Part shown: positions 1 to 9,292 of the stretch, in pieces
How positions within the stretch are numbered: the stretch's first letter is position 1
How the letters are laid out: every line of letters begins with the position of its first letter
Assembly: GCA_022402565.1 (NCBI GenBank)
Contig: JAKRSC010000024.1
Coordinates: 356,042-420,041, forward strand
Length of the DNA stretch: 64,000 nucleotides
Source of the DNA: Hydrotalea sp.
GTDB lineage: Bacteria > Bacteroidota > Bacteroidia > Chitinophagales > Chitinophagaceae
Reading direction: 5' to 3'
Position numbers and translations under genes: made by a program
Notes under the pieces: generated by a model
Seen by the model: the letters and a program-made list of their open reading frames with translations, nothing else
Told to the model about the DNA's origin: nothing
Databases searched by the model: none

Positions 1-86
1 TGCTCTTGTAATTCACTCAACTGAGCCGAAGAGCTAATGCTCAAAGACGTAAAGACAAGAATTATTAAAATTATTTTTCGCATCAT
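1..86 (-). CDS. Secreted protein, N-terminal fragment (runs off the window)
   Basis: Only the first 28 or so codons are present; the gene continues beyond base 1. The ATG at 86-84 overlaps the TGA stop of the fbp gene (83-85) as ATGA, which suggests translational coupling; a second ATG follows immediately. The peptide begins M-M-R-K, then a hydrophobic run ([13 protein letters not shown]), then S-S-S-A-Q, a typical Bacteroidota Sec signal peptide with probable cleavage before Q. The mature protein begins QLSELQ. The family cannot be named from this fragment. Confidence 0.7.
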   Translation of the reverse strand, partial: MMRKIILIILVFTSLSISSSAQLSELQE

Positions 87-1090
87 TTCCTGTAGCTATC
101 TAGTTCTTCCATCATTAATTTACTTCCAATAAATAGTGGAGTTCTTTGATGTAATGACTCAGGCATAATATCTAAAATACGTTGTCTCCCATCAGTAGCT
201 ACTCCACCTGCCTTTTCAACAATAAATGCGAAGGGATTACACTCATACATTAACCTAAGTTTTCCAGCAGGTTTGTCAGTTGTACCAGGATACATGAATA
301 TTCCACCTTTAATTAAGTTGCGATGTACATCTGCAACCATACTACCAATGTAGCGTTGTGTGTAAGGACCTCCAGTTGACTTATTTTTTTTCTGACAAGC
401 CGTGATGTACTCACGAACTGGCAAATCATATTGAAAGAAATTGCCATGGTTAACCGAATAAATTTTTCCTGTAGGTGGGCATTGAATATTAGGATGACTT
501 AAAGTGAATTCACCTATGGATGGATCAAGAGTAAATCCGTTTACCCCTCGCTTTGTTGCATACACTAGCATTGTACTTGAACCATAAATTACATATCCTG
601 CTGCAACCTGCTTATGTCCCGGCTGTAAAAAATCTTCTACAGTACATGGCGTTCCAAGAGGACTCACCCTTCTGAATACACTAAAAATAGTTCCTATTGA
701 AACATTCACATCTATATTCCCACTTCCATCTAATGGATCAAACAACACCACATATTTGCTATTCATACTCACAGCATCATCAAAAATCACAAAATCATCC
801 ATCTCTTCACTTCCTATACCAGCACAACTAATACCATGCTTTAAAACTCCCCAAAACTGATTATTTGCATATACGTCGAGTTTCTTAACATCTTCCCCCT
901 GTACATTAATGGTGCCTGCATCTCCTAATATGTCTACTAGTCCAGCTTTATTTACTTCAACATTTACTCTCTTTGAAGCTAGGCCAATATCTCTCAGTAG
1001 TGAACTTAACTCACCGGTTGCCTGTGGAAAATCACGTAGTTGTTGGATGGTAAACTCATCCAGGGTTAAAATAGATCTGTTGATATTCAT
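83..1090 (-). CDS. fbp: Fructose-1,6-bisphosphatase, class I
   Basis: This enzyme hydrolyses fructose 1,6-bisphosphate to fructose 6-phosphate and phosphate, the committed cytoplasmic step of gluconeogenesis. The 335-residue length is normal for class I. The metal-binding acidic stretch (GSEEMDD, about residues 93-99) and the signature [16 protein letters not shown] (about 118-133) are intact. The C-terminal substrate-site segment [10 protein letters not shown] and a following EKAGG are also present. The start at 1090 gives a family-typical N-terminus. The stop overlaps the start of the next minus-strand gene, a secreted protein, so the two are probably co-transcribed. A TATCTTTA sequence 5' of the start resembles a Bacteroidota -7 element. 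It is divergent from aspartokinase across about 100 bp. Confidence 0.97.
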   Translation of the reverse strand: MNINRSILTLDEFTIQQLRDFPQATGELSSLLRDIGLASKRVNVEVNKAGLVDILGDAGTINVQGEDVKKLDVYANNQFWGVLKHGISCAGIGSEEMDDFVIFDDAVSMNSKYVVLFDPLDGSGNIDVNVSIGTIFSVFRRVSPLGTPCTVEDFLQPGHKQVAAGYVIYGSSTMLVYATKRGVNGFTLDPSIGEFTLSHPNIQCPPTGKIYSVNHGNFFQYDLPVREYITACQKKNKSTGGPYTQRYIGSMVADVHRNLIKGGIFMYPGTTDKPAGKLRLMYECNPFAFIVEKAGGVATDGRQRILDIMPESLHQRTPLFIGSKLMMEELDSYRK

Positions 1091-1168
1091 ATTTGCAGTT
1101 CGTTTAGATAAAGATAAGATAGCACCCGTTACCGTTGTACTTTTTTCATCAATTTACCAACCACCAAG

Positions 1169-1176
1169 TACATTTG
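1169..1176 (+). promoter_or_regulatory. Probable -7 promoter element of aspartokinase
   Basis: TACATTTG matches the Bacteroidota primary-sigma -7 consensus TAnnTTTG exactly and lies 17 bp before the aspartokinase ATG. The implied transcript has a very short leader. Confidence 0.6.
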
Positions 1177-1193
1177 CTAAATAGAATACAGCT

Positions 1194-2450
1194 ATGGAAA
1201 TTTTTAAATTTGGTGGAGCCAGTGTCAACAGTGTAGAAAGAATACAAAATTTAGGGAATTTGGTAAAGGAATATGGCCAATCACCCATGGTCATAATTGT
1301 TTCAGCCATGGGAAAAACCACCAATGCCTTAGAAAAAGTAGTGGAAGCTTTTTTTAGTGGCAAGAAAGAGGAAGCCATTCAACTTTTTCAAGCAATTAAA
1401 CAGCAGCATATTAATACCACGAAGTATTTGTTAGTCAAGGAATTCAATCCTTGCTTCGCTCAACTTTCAGACTTTTTTACTGAAGCAGAATGGATGCTCC
1501 ATGATCAACCTGTTAGAGAATGGGACTATTACTATGATCAATTGGTTTGCTTAGGCGAACTTTTCAGTACTACCATCATTAGCTTCTATTTAAAAGAAGT
1601 GGGTATTCCAAACCAATGGCTCGATGTTAGAGATTTGATTAGAACCGATCAAAATTTTAGAGATGCAAATATTGATTGGGAGATTTCTACAAATCAGATC
1701 AAACAGCAAATTAGTAAATACCCAAAGGAAATAATTGTTACACAAGGTTTTATTGGTGCGACCGATGAAAATGAAAGCACTACTTTAGGAAGAGAAGGAA
1801 GTGATTATACCGCCGCAGTTTTTGCTCATGTTTTGGATGCTGAAAAAGTGGTAATCTGGAAAGATGTGGAAGCTGTTATGAGTGCAGATCCAAAAGTATT
1901 TCCAGAAGCTACTCCATTACCAGAGTTGAGTTTTCAAGAAGTATTGGAAATGTCGTTCTACGGTGCACAGGTCATTCACCCTAAAACCATTCAACCTTTG
2001 TTTAAAAAGGGTATTCCACTCTATGTAAAATGCTTTACTAACCCAAATACTGCTGGAACAGTCATTCATAAAAAGCAACCTAAAGAATTACCACCAATTT
2101 GGGTACATAAAAAATCGCAGGTTTTACTTGAATTAAAAACACAAGACTATGGTTTTGTTGGGGAAGCACCCATGCGTGCACTTTATAATTGGCTAGAAAA
2201 TATTCAAGCAAAACCCAACCTTATACAATCTGGCGCAATTTCTGTGCAATTAGTGATGGACGATGGAAGCAGAATGGAAAAACTAGCTCAAATAGCCGGA
2301 AGTCTTTTTGATGTGCAAGTTATGAAACAGCTAGAGTTACTTACTATTCGCAATTATACAGATGAATTAATTGAAAAGTATGCTGCGAATAAACCTATTT
2401 TACTGATCCAACAAACACCTAAAACAGTTCAAATTTTGTATCAGTCTTAA
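1194..2450 (+). CDS. lysC: Aspartate kinase, monofunctional
   Basis: Phosphorylates L-aspartate to aspartyl-4-phosphate, the first step toward lysine, threonine, methionine and diaminopimelate. KFGGASV (residues 5-11) is the amino-acid-kinase nucleotide motif. TTLGREGSDY (196-205) and WKDVEAVMSADPK (222-234) are aspartokinase signatures, and GAQVIHPKTI (257-266) closes the catalytic domain. The roughly 130-residue C-terminus should form the ACT regulatory region but is shorter and more diverged than in Escherichia coli LysC, so the type of feedback control cannot be predicted. At 418 aa it has no fused homoserine dehydrogenase. Its stop overlaps the convergent PhoD-like gene by 4 bp. Confidence 0.93.
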   Translation: MEIFKFGGASVNSVERIQNLGNLVKEYGQSPMVIIVSAMGKTTNALEKVVEAFFSGKKEEAIQLFQAIKQQHINTTKYLLVKEFNPCFAQLSDFFTEAEWMLHDQPVREWDYYYDQLVCLGELFSTTIISFYLKEVGIPNQWLDVRDLIRTDQNFRDANIDWEISTNQIKQQISKYPKEIIVTQGFIGATDENESTTLGREGSDYTAAVFAHVLDAEKVVIWKDVEAVMSADPKVFPEATPLPELSFQEVLEMSFYGAQVIHPKTIQPLFKKGIPLYVKCFTNPNTAGTVIHKKQPKELPPIWVHKKSQVLLELKTQDYGFVGEAPMRALYNWLENIQAKPNLIQSGAISVQLVMDDGSRMEKLAQIAGSLFDVQVMKQLELLTIRNYTDELIEKYAANKPILLIQQTPKTVQILYQS

Positions 2451-3493
2451 TTCTTAAAGTTCAACTCACTTAGAGGAATAGTATACTCAACACGTACATT
2501 CTGGTGTATATCTACAATTTCCATAATAATCAATGGGTCCTTACTCCATTGAATGCGCAAACGAGCAATATGGTTATCCATGATTGGTCCTTCAATTCTA
2601 TATTGATTGGGTGTTGCAAACATCCAAGTAGATGTAATTCCGCTGGAAGTCACATCATATAAGGGATACAAGCCTGGATAAACTCTTTTAGAAATCTCTC
2701 CGTAATGCACGTCTCCAGAAATAAAAAGTACACCCGATGCTTTGGTTTTTTGTATGAGTTGCACCATCCTTTCTTGTTCATGTGGAAAATTAGCCCACGC
2801 TTCATATCCATTATAAGCAGCTCCAAATTGTGTACTAGTGCAAACAATTCGAATATCTGCAGGTTCCTTCAATTCTTGTTCTAACCATTTCCATTGTTCC
2901 TCTCCTAGTAGTGTACTGTCTTTGGAAGTGTGGGGCAAATAATCTAATTGATAAAAAAATGGACGCTTTATAGGAATTGAATCGGGATAAGGGATTAAGT
3001 CATCACGAAATGTTCTGGTGTCTAGCACAATGAATTGAATAATTTTACTATCAACCTTATGATAATAACTGGTGTAAATGCCTTCTCTTGACCAACGGGG
3101 GCTTTCTTTTGGCTCTTCCCAAAAGTTGAGGAATATAGTTTTTGATGCTTCCTTTTTGGCATAATGACGACCAATATCGTTCCATCCATAATCGTGGTCA
3201 TCCCATGTAGCAATAAGTTTAGTACTGCTTTTTAGCTTTTGAAATGAAGACTGATTAGCAAGCTTTTGATACTTCATTTTAAGTGTATCCATGTTGTACG
3301 TATCTCCGTACACGTTATCACCTAAGAATACAAAAAAATCTGGCTTCCAAGATGCGGCCATGGCAAGAGCAGGCTGCGGTTTAGCCTCTTGTCCACATGA
3401 ACCAAATGCAATGATGGTTTCTTTATTTTCTTTTTGTGATTGCGCACTTGATAAAATAAGTAGACCAAATAAAATCAAGCAAATTTTTTGCAT
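2447..3493 (-). CDS. PhoD-like alkaline phosphatase family metallophosphoesterase
   Basis: A secreted phosphoesterase of the PhoD-like metallophosphatase group. Residues 1-19 form a signal peptide ending S-A-Q-S-Q. The metal-binding motifs follow in order: AFGSCGQE (about 29-36), FLGDNVYGD (about 56-64), TWDDHDYGWND (about 96-106) and, near the C-terminal third, FISGDVHYGE. These match the PhoD-like layout in which a Cys or Asp in GSC and the GD, DDHD and GDVH residues hold two metals. Substrate is unknown; phosphate-ester scavenging or a phospholipase D-like role are both possible. It is 348 aa. It lies downstream of the L,D-transpeptidase gene but a terminator separates them, so it probably has its own promoter. 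Confidence 0.88.
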   Translation of the reverse strand: MQKICLILFGLLILSSAQSQKENKETIIAFGSCGQEAKPQPALAMAASWKPDFFVFLGDNVYGDTYNMDTLKMKYQKLANQSSFQKLKSSTKLIATWDDHDYGWNDIGRHYAKKEASKTIFLNFWEEPKESPRWSREGIYTSYYHKVDSKIIQFIVLDTRTFRDDLIPYPDSIPIKRPFFYQLDYLPHTSKDSTLLGEEQWKWLEQELKEPADIRIVCTSTQFGAAYNGYEAWANFPHEQERMVQLIQKTKASGVLFISGDVHYGEISKRVYPGLYPLYDVTSSGITSTWMFATPNQYRIEGPIMDNHIARLRIQWSKDPLIIMEIVDIHQNVRVEYTIPLSELNFKN

Positions 3494-3505
3494 ACAAATG
3501 AAATT

Positions 3506-3528
3506 AAAAAGCCTCCGATATGGAGGCT
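3506..3528 (-). terminator. Rho-independent terminator after the L,D-transpeptidase gene
   Basis: On the minus strand AGCCTCC and GGAGGCT pair across a short ATATC loop and are followed by TTTTT. It lies 8 bp past the transpeptidase stop and before the PhoD-like start. Confidence 0.85.
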
Positions 3529-3535
3529 AGTAATG

Positions 3536-4285
3536 TTATAAAATGATGTATTCACCCTTTTTATTCACCGAAATAATTGGCAAAGTTTTATTCTTTTCGA
3601 AATGATCGTATACGTTTTTAATTTGATCCACAAATCTTGCGTAGCTCGGATCTGAGTCAACAGCTCTTTGTAAAGCAATTTGACTTTTCTCTTGTTGAAA
3701 ATGAATTGGAAACACATGCACAGGAATAAAATCCTGTCCTGCATGCTTTGCATAGCTGGCTAAAATATACAACTCTTCAATTTGATGATTCTGAATTGGA
3801 ATACAACCTACTGTGATACAAGCACCATGAATATATATTTCTCCACCTGGACGAAAAGTATCACTAAGTACACGATCCGACAAATTAGGATAATTGAGTC
3901 CAAGTGCTAAATGATATTGAGAACGAGGATTAAATTCATTCACATAATAAAATCCTTCTGGTACCTGATAATCGCCTTCAATTCTCTTTGGTCCAAGAGA
4001 ACCACTCATTGCACAAACTTTGTACTGCTTAAACAATTGATAAGGTTCATTTTTGCTTGAGCGAACCCATACCTCTAGTTGACTATCGTACTTAAAACTT
4101 CTAATGTACATGTCTTTGATTGGCCACTGGAGGTTTTGTCGCTCAAACTGCTTCCGAATGGTATCTTCCTTTGCCCGCATAGCTTGTGCTACACGAGGAA
4201 AAGTTCGCTGCGACTCTAAAAAAGAGCCTTGTGAAAAACCAATCTGACTAAAAGCCAAACCTAACATTAAGCTTATCCAACGCAT
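3536..4285 (-). CDS. L,D-transpeptidase family (YkuD fold, YafK-like) protein
   Basis: An exported YkuD-family protein that would act on periplasmic peptidoglycan, either forming L,D cross-links or cutting peptide attachments as YafK/DpaA does. A signal peptide covers about residues 1-19 (ends GFSQG). The catalytic motif HG-x5-GC is complete (HGACITVGC, H153 to C161), with C161 the expected acyl-enzyme cysteine. The sequence LGPKRIEGDYQVPEGFY upstream is typical of YafK-like members. At 249 aa it is a normal length with no peptidoglycan-binding domain visible. It is a single gene ended by its own terminator. The exact reaction is not determined by sequence. Confidence 0.88.
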   Translation of the reverse strand: MRWISLMLGLAFSQIGFSQGSFLESQRTFPRVAQAMRAKEDTIRKQFERQNLQWPIKDMYIRSFKYDSQLEVWVRSSKNEPYQLFKQYKVCAMSGSLGPKRIEGDYQVPEGFYYVNEFNPRSQYHLALGLNYPNLSDRVLSDTFRPGGEIYIHGACITVGCIPIQNHQIEELYILASYAKHAGQDFIPVHVFPIHFQQEKSQIALQRAVDSDPSYARFVDQIKNVYDHFEKNKTLPIISVNKKGEYIIL

Positions 4286-4336
4286 ACACGCAAATTAGTG
4301 CAAGTTTTTAAATCAAATATTTGCCTACTGTTAATT

Positions 4337-5467
4337 TTACAAATTACCTCTAGCAGATTGTTCTCTTTCTATTGCTTCAAATAATGCTTTAAAGTTTCCT
4401 TTTCCGAAGCTCTTCGCACCTTTTCGCTGAATAATTTCGAAGAACAAAGTTGGTCGGTCTTCTACAGGCTTAGTAAAAATTTGTAACAAATATCCTTCAT
4501 CATCTCTATCTACTAGAATACCCAACTCTCTTAGTGGAGCTAAGTCTTCATCAATATGTCCTACTCTATCTAATAAATCATCATAATAGGTGGTTGGCAC
4601 CTTTAAAAACTCAACACCTCTTTCTTGCAATTCCGTAACTGTTGCAACAATATCGTTGGTTGCGAGAGCAACATGCTGACAACCTTCTCCATCGTAAAAT
4701 TCAAGATATTCTTCTACCTGGCTTTTCTTCTTCCCCTCTGCTGGTTCATTTATAGGAAACTTTACAAATCCATTTCCATTACTCATAACCTTACTCATGA
4801 GTGCCGAATATTCAGTTGAAATATCTTTATCATCAAAACTTAAAATATTTCTAAAACCCATCACTTCTTCATAAAAGTTCACCCATTTATTCATTTGATT
4901 CCAACCTACATTACCTACACAATGGTCTACATATAATAATCCTGTTGAAGGTGGATTGTAATGAGAATCCCATTTTCTATATCCGGGCATAAATACGCCA
5001 TTGTAGTTCTTTCTTTCTATGAATAAGTGAACAGTATCTCCATACGTATGAATTCCACTTATAATAACTTCACCTTCAGCATCTGTGAGAACAGTGGGCT
5101 CTAAATAGGAAGTACCTCCTCTTGAAGTTGTTTGATGCCATGCATCTCGCGCATCATCTACCCGAAGAGCCAACATTTTTACACCATCTCCGTGCTTATA
5201 AATATGATCGGCAATTTCATTGCCAGAACGCAATGGTGTTGTAAATACAAAAGTGAGTTTATTTTGACGAACAGCATAGCTGGCCCTGTCTTTTACACCC
5301 GTTTCAGGACCTGCATAGGCAAGGCTTTGAAATCCAAATGCTGTTTTATAAAAATGAGCAGCCTGCTTAGCATTGCCCACATAAAATTCTACATAGTCTG
5401 TGCCCTGTAAGGGTAAAAAATCTTGCGCAAGCGCGTTTGTTGAAAGAGTGGCTGTTTGAGTACTCAT
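4337..5467 (-). CDS. hppD: 4-hydroxyphenylpyruvate dioxygenase
   Basis: Converts 4-hydroxyphenylpyruvate to homogentisate using Fe(II) and oxygen, in tyrosine catabolism. It is a two-domain vicinal-oxygen-chelate protein. The three iron ligands are visible: H182 in YVDHCVG, H265 in GCQHVALA and E344 in LFFEIIQRKG. The C-terminal helix region (FGKGNFKALFEAIE), which gates the active site, is complete. 376 aa is normal. No other homogentisate-pathway gene lies beside it, so the pathway must be completed elsewhere. The related 4-hydroxymandelate synthase is less likely given the strong HPPD C-terminus. Confidence 0.96.
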   Translation of the reverse strand: MSTQTATLSTNALAQDFLPLQGTDYVEFYVGNAKQAAHFYKTAFGFQSLAYAGPETGVKDRASYAVRQNKLTFVFTTPLRSGNEIADHIYKHGDGVKMLALRVDDARDAWHQTTSRGGTSYLEPTVLTDAEGEVIISGIHTYGDTVHLFIERKNYNGVFMPGYRKWDSHYNPPSTGLLYVDHCVGNVGWNQMNKWVNFYEEVMGFRNILSFDDKDISTEYSALMSKVMSNGNGFVKFPINEPAEGKKKSQVEEYLEFYDGEGCQHVALATNDIVATVTELQERGVEFLKVPTTYYDDLLDRVGHIDEDLAPLRELGILVDRDDEGYLLQIFTKPVEDRPTLFFEIIQRKGAKSFGKGNFKALFEAIEREQSARGNL

Positions 5468-5640
5468 ATCGAAAGTTGATTAAAAGTGAAGGAAGAATTG
5501 AAAAGTGAAGGAACCTTATTCAGGATCCCATAGCAAGAGTTTCCATTAACAAGCAAAATCCGGAACGGATATCTTGAAAGCGCTTATGTGGATAATCGGG
5601 TTGCATTCAAAACAAAAATAAGAAAACAAATGCTGTATTT

Positions 5641-5648
5641 TATCTTCG
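5641..5648 (+). promoter_or_regulatory. Possible -7 element of purK
   Basis: TATCTTCG matches TAnnTTTG at 7 of 8 positions and ends 14 bp before the ATG at 5663. It supports that ATG over an in-frame ATG at 5588, which would lie upstream of the promoter. Confidence 0.45.
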
Positions 5649-5662
5649 TTGAAATCATTGCT

Positions 5663-6787
5663 ATGAAAATAGGAATTTTAGGGGGTGGCCAATTAGGACG
5701 TATGTTGTTACAGGCGGCTGCTAACTACACAGTTACTACCTATGTCTTGGAAAACGATGCCGAATGCCCAGCCGCACATCTGTGTCATCAATTCGTTCTT
5801 GGTGATATTAAAAATTTTGAGGATGTTTATTCCTTTGGAAAACAACTTGATGCCCTTACAATTGAAATAGAGTCTGTTAATGTTGAAGCCTTAGAGCAAT
5901 TAGAAAAAGAAGGAGTACGTGTTATTCCTTCTGCATCTGCAATTAAAACCATACAAAATAAAATTCTTCAAAAAAATCTATATGCAGAAGCTGGAATTCC
6001 TTCTGCTCCTTATGTAATAACTAAATCAAAAAGTGACCTTCAACATCACCTCAATTTTTTACCAGCTGCGCACAAATTGGCTGTTGGTGGCTATGATGGT
6101 AAAGGTGTACAAATTTTGAACGAGGAAAAAGATATTGAGCTTGCATTTGATGCTCCTTCGGTACTTGAAAAGAAAATTCATATCAAGCAAGAAATAGCCA
6201 TCTTAGTTGCTACAAATGAAGCTGGAAAAACTGCAATTTATCCTCCAGCTGAAATGATTTTTGACCAGGTTTTAAATTTGCTCGACTATCAAATTAGTCC
6301 TGCACAACTCGAAGAAAAAGTGTTATGGAAAGCGGAAGCTATTGCACTGAAAGTTGCCAAAGCATTGAATAGTCCAGGTTTATTTGCTATAGAAATGTTT
6401 GTAGATAATAAGGGGGAGGTTTTTGTAAACGAAACTGCGCCAAGAGTTCACAATAGCGGTCATCATACCATTGAAGCGAATTATTGCAGTCAATATGATA
6501 TGTTATGGCGAATTTTATTGCAACTACCTTTAGGAAATACTGCACCCATTTTACCATCAGCTATGGTAAATCTAGTAGGCTCTGAAGGATTTACTGGTGC
6601 TGCTTTTTACAATGGTCTTGATAAGGTCCTTGAAATGCAACAAAGCTTTGTTCACTTATATGGGAAATTAACTACTAAACCAGGAAGGAAAATGGGACAT
6701 GTAACCATTTTAAGCAGTAACTATCAGGATTTAACCCATCAAGCACATAAAATAAAACAGCTCATTCGGGTTGAATCAAATCAATAG
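5663..6787 (+). CDS. purK: 5-(carboxyamino)imidazole ribonucleotide synthase
   Basis: ATP-grasp enzyme that carboxylates aminoimidazole ribonucleotide with bicarbonate to N5-CAIR in de novo purine synthesis. The N-terminus MKIGILGGGQLGRM is the family's nucleotide-fold start, which decides for ATG 5663 rather than the in-frame ATG at 5588. The ATP-grasp core shows VGGYDGKGVQ, the acidic Mg-binding FVNETAPRVHNSGH and the preceding glutamate-rich segment. 374 aa is normal. It is divergent from hppD and convergent with the DUF3078 gene; purE is not adjacent, so partner genes lie elsewhere. Confidence 0.95.
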   Translation: MKIGILGGGQLGRMLLQAAANYTVTTYVLENDAECPAAHLCHQFVLGDIKNFEDVYSFGKQLDALTIEIESVNVEALEQLEKEGVRVIPSASAIKTIQNKILQKNLYAEAGIPSAPYVITKSKSDLQHHLNFLPAAHKLAVGGYDGKGVQILNEEKDIELAFDAPSVLEKKIHIKQEIAILVATNEAGKTAIYPPAEMIFDQVLNLLDYQISPAQLEEKVLWKAEAIALKVAKALNSPGLFAIEMFVDNKGEVFVNETAPRVHNSGHHTIEANYCSQYDMLWRILLQLPLGNTAPILPSAMVNLVGSEGFTGAAFYNGLDKVLEMQQSFVHLYGKLTTKPGRKMGHVTILSSNYQDLTHQAHKIKQLIRVESNQ

Positions 6788-6793
6788 TAGTTA

Positions 6794-7735
6794 TTACTTT
6801 CTTTTAATAGGCACTTGGTATAAAAAGCCGATACCTAGAATACTTTTCACCTGCAAAGCAGCCGACGAATTATTTTCACCAAAGATGCGTAAGTCATCAT
6901 CGTAAATTAAATCGAGGTTATAGGTTGCCGACAAGTACTTATTAATTTTAAATGACAAAACATTTGTCATAAAAAGATCAATGTTCTCAGGATTGTTTTT
7001 ATAATTTGAGAATAAATCCAACCTAGAACGGTAGGTGATATTGTTAGCAAATTTTTCTGAATAGTTAACTGTTACAAAAGCACCGGCCTCATTAAAAGCC
7101 ATTTTTCCGGGAGGCACACCATATAAGCCTTTGCTCGCAAGCTCCTTATTTGCAACAATTACCCAACGAGAAGTTAATGGCGACATGAACATGGAGAACT
7201 TAGTATTGGGCTTGTAGTCTAATCCTACTGATAACAATACAAAAGCCGGAGAAAAAAGTGTTGAAGTAAATTGAGGCTCACCTTTGGGAAATGTATAGCC
7301 ATCAAAGAACTGCGTTCTAAGATTAAATAAGCCCGATAAAAACCATTTTTTATCAATTTCGTATCCATACTTCGACAAGTAGTCAACTCTGTCATCGTTT
7401 TTCCTCGCACCTAAACTGGTTGTTTGAATATATCCAAAGTTGAAGTCCAACTTATTGTCCCAGTTATGCTTTCCCGATTTCATGAACCAGAAATAATTAA
7501 TGAACAAAGCCAGATTGACAGAAAAATTATCACCCCCTGCAGCCCAGTTACTCAAACTGCCTTGACCAAGGTTTGCACTAAAAACACCCCCCGTTTTCCA
7601 TTTCCACTTTGCAGTATCTAAATCTTTTTTAATATCACGTGAAGTTTCACTTCGTAACCTATTCACAGAAATATCTTGTGAAAAAAGGGAAAAGAAAGTT
7701 CCAAAAACAAGTAAAAAGATGAAAAACAGTCTCAT
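6794..7735 (-). CDS. DUF3078 family secreted or outer-membrane protein
   Basis: A Bacteroidota-specific protein of unknown function. I place the start at 7735, where MRLFFIFLLVFGTFFSLFSQ makes a clean signal peptide; the ORF also extends upstream to 7807, but that would bury the signal. The mature region opens with KWKWKTGGVFSANLGQ and SLSNWAAGGDN, the hallmark of DUF3078. The rest alternates aromatic and polar residues and ends LGIGFLYQVPIKRK, consistent with an outer-membrane beta-barrel. A minus-strand TATTTTTA about 27 bp upstream may be the -7 element. Stands alone, convergent with purK. Confidence 0.8.
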   Translation of the reverse strand: MRLFFIFLLVFGTFFSLFSQDISVNRLRSETSRDIKKDLDTAKWKWKTGGVFSANLGQGSLSNWAAGGDNFSVNLALFINYFWFMKSGKHNWDNKLDFNFGYIQTTSLGARKNDDRVDYLSKYGYEIDKKWFLSGLFNLRTQFFDGYTFPKGEPQFTSTLFSPAFVLLSVGLDYKPNTKFSMFMSPLTSRWVIVANKELASKGLYGVPPGKMAFNEAGAFVTVNYSEKFANNITYRSRLDLFSNYKNNPENIDLFMTNVLSFKINKYLSATYNLDLIYDDDLRIFGENNSSAALQVKSILGIGFLYQVPIKRK

Positions 7736-7824
7736 GGAAGTATTCAATTTCAGTAAAGTGTAAAAATAAGGTTGATTTAGTGTTAAATGCACATGACAAA
7801 CTGACACTTTAATGTATTTTCATG

Positions 7825-7832
7825 TATTTTTG
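7825..7832 (+). promoter_or_regulatory. Probable -7 element of the miaB operon
   Basis: TATTTTTG matches TAnnTTTG exactly and ends 20 bp before the miaB ATG. It is the only good candidate ahead of the five-gene plus-strand run to secG. Confidence 0.55.
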
Positions 7833-7852
7833 CACCCCAAATCACGTGCACA

Positions 7853-9286
7853 ATGGATATGATGCTTACTGATAGTAAAATACATAATGAAACAAGGCAA
7901 GGGGAAGCATTTGCCCCTTTTGAGCAAGACAGCAATATTTACACTAAGCGGTTTTACATAGAAAGCTATGGATGTCAAATGAATTTCAGCGATAGTGAAA
8001 TTGTAGCTTCTATTCTTCAAAATGAAGGGTTTGGCGCTACACGTAATTTTGAAGAAGCTGATTTGGTTCTTCTTAATACCTGCTCCATAAGAGAAAAAGC
8101 AGAACAGACCGTTAGAAAAAGATTACAAGCATTTAGACAAGTTAAACAGCAAAGGCCAGGCATGCTGATTGGGGTTTTGGGTTGTATGGCTGAACGCTTG
8201 AAGTCGAAACTACTAGAAGAAGAAAAACTAGTAGACATGGTAGTTGGTCCAGATGCATATAGAACTTTACCTGGATTGATTGAAGAAGCAGAAACTGGAC
8301 AAAAAGCAGTGAATGTACTTCTTAGCCGTGAAGAAACTTATGCCGACATTTCACCTGTTCGATTGGGTTCGAATGGAGTTACAGCATTTATCTCAATCAT
8401 GAGAGGCTGTAATAATATGTGTAGCTTTTGTGTAGTTCCTTTTACCAGAGGCAGAGAAAGAAGCAGAGACGCACACTCAATTATTCAAGAAGCACGAGAT
8501 CTTTATGAGCAAGGATTTAGAGAAGTGACATTACTTGGACAAAATGTGGACAGTTATTATTGGCATGATGAAAACACCAATAAGCCTGTAACCTTTGCTA
8601 TGTTGTTAGAAATGGTTGCACTTGTACATCCAAACTTAAGAATTCGTTTTAGTACATCACACCCTAAAGACATTACGGATGATGTGTTGTTTACAATGGC
8701 TAAATATGAAAATATTTGCAACTATATCCATCTGCCAGTTCAAAGTGGAAACACACGTATTCTTCAGATCATGAACAGGACATATACCAGAGAATGGTAT
8801 ATGTCGAAGGTAGACCGCATTCGCGAAATCATTCCAGACTGTGGAATCAGCTCAGATATTATTGCAGGATTTTGTTCTGAAACAGAAGAAGAGCATCAAG
8901 ATACTTTAAGTATTATGGATTATAGCCGATATGACTATAGCTACATGTTTTTCTACAGCGAACGCCCAGGTACATTAGCAGCCAGAAGATATCCCGATGA
9001 TGTTCCACTTGATGTGAAAAAAAGAAGACTGCAAGAAATTGTTGACAAACAATACCATCTTTCTTTAGTAAGCAATCAGCAAGATGTGGGAAAAACTTTT
9101 AAAGTATTGATTGAAGGAGAGAGTAAAAAGAGTGAAGACGAGTGGATGGGAAGAAACTCACAAAATAAAGTAATTGTTTTTCCTAAAGACAATACCAACC
9201 TTCAGCCTGGAAGCTACGCTTGGGTAAAAGTGCATCAATGCAATAAGGCCACTCTTATTGGAACAAGAATAGATCAGCCAGAATAA
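7853..9286 (+). CDS. miaB: tRNA-2-methylthio-N6-dimethylallyladenosine synthase
   Basis: Radical SAM enzyme that adds a methylthio group to i6A37 of tRNAs reading UNN codons. The N-terminal cluster-binding cysteines C41, C77 and C111 (contexts [27 protein letters not shown]) and the radical SAM triad C186/C190/C193 ([18 protein letters not shown]) are all present, followed by a C-terminal TRAM region. 477 aa, with a 30-residue leader before the methylthiotransferase domain, as in other Bacteroidota. The start could be codon 1 or the in-frame ATGs two and three codons on. It is first gene of a tight operon, with 6 bp to the sigma-54 activator gene. Confidence 0.96.
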   Translation: MDMMLTDSKIHNETRQGEAFAPFEQDSNIYTKRFYIESYGCQMNFSDSEIVASILQNEGFGATRNFEEADLVLLNTCSIREKAEQTVRKRLQAFRQVKQQRPGMLIGVLGCMAERLKSKLLEEEKLVDMVVGPDAYRTLPGLIEEAETGQKAVNVLLSREETYADISPVRLGSNGVTAFISIMRGCNNMCSFCVVPFTRGRERSRDAHSIIQEARDLYEQGFREVTLLGQNVDSYYWHDENTNKPVTFAMLLEMVALVHPNLRIRFSTSHPKDITDDVLFTMAKYENICNYIHLPVQSGNTRILQIMNRTYTREWYMSKVDRIREIIPDCGISSDIIAGFCSETEEEHQDTLSIMDYSRYDYSYMFFYSERPGTLAARRYPDDVPLDVKKRRLQEIVDKQYHLSLVSNQQDVGKTFKVLIEGESKKSEDEWMGRNSQNKVIVFPKDNTNLQPGSYAWVKVHQCNKATLIGTRIDQPE

Positions 9287-9292
9287 AAAAAC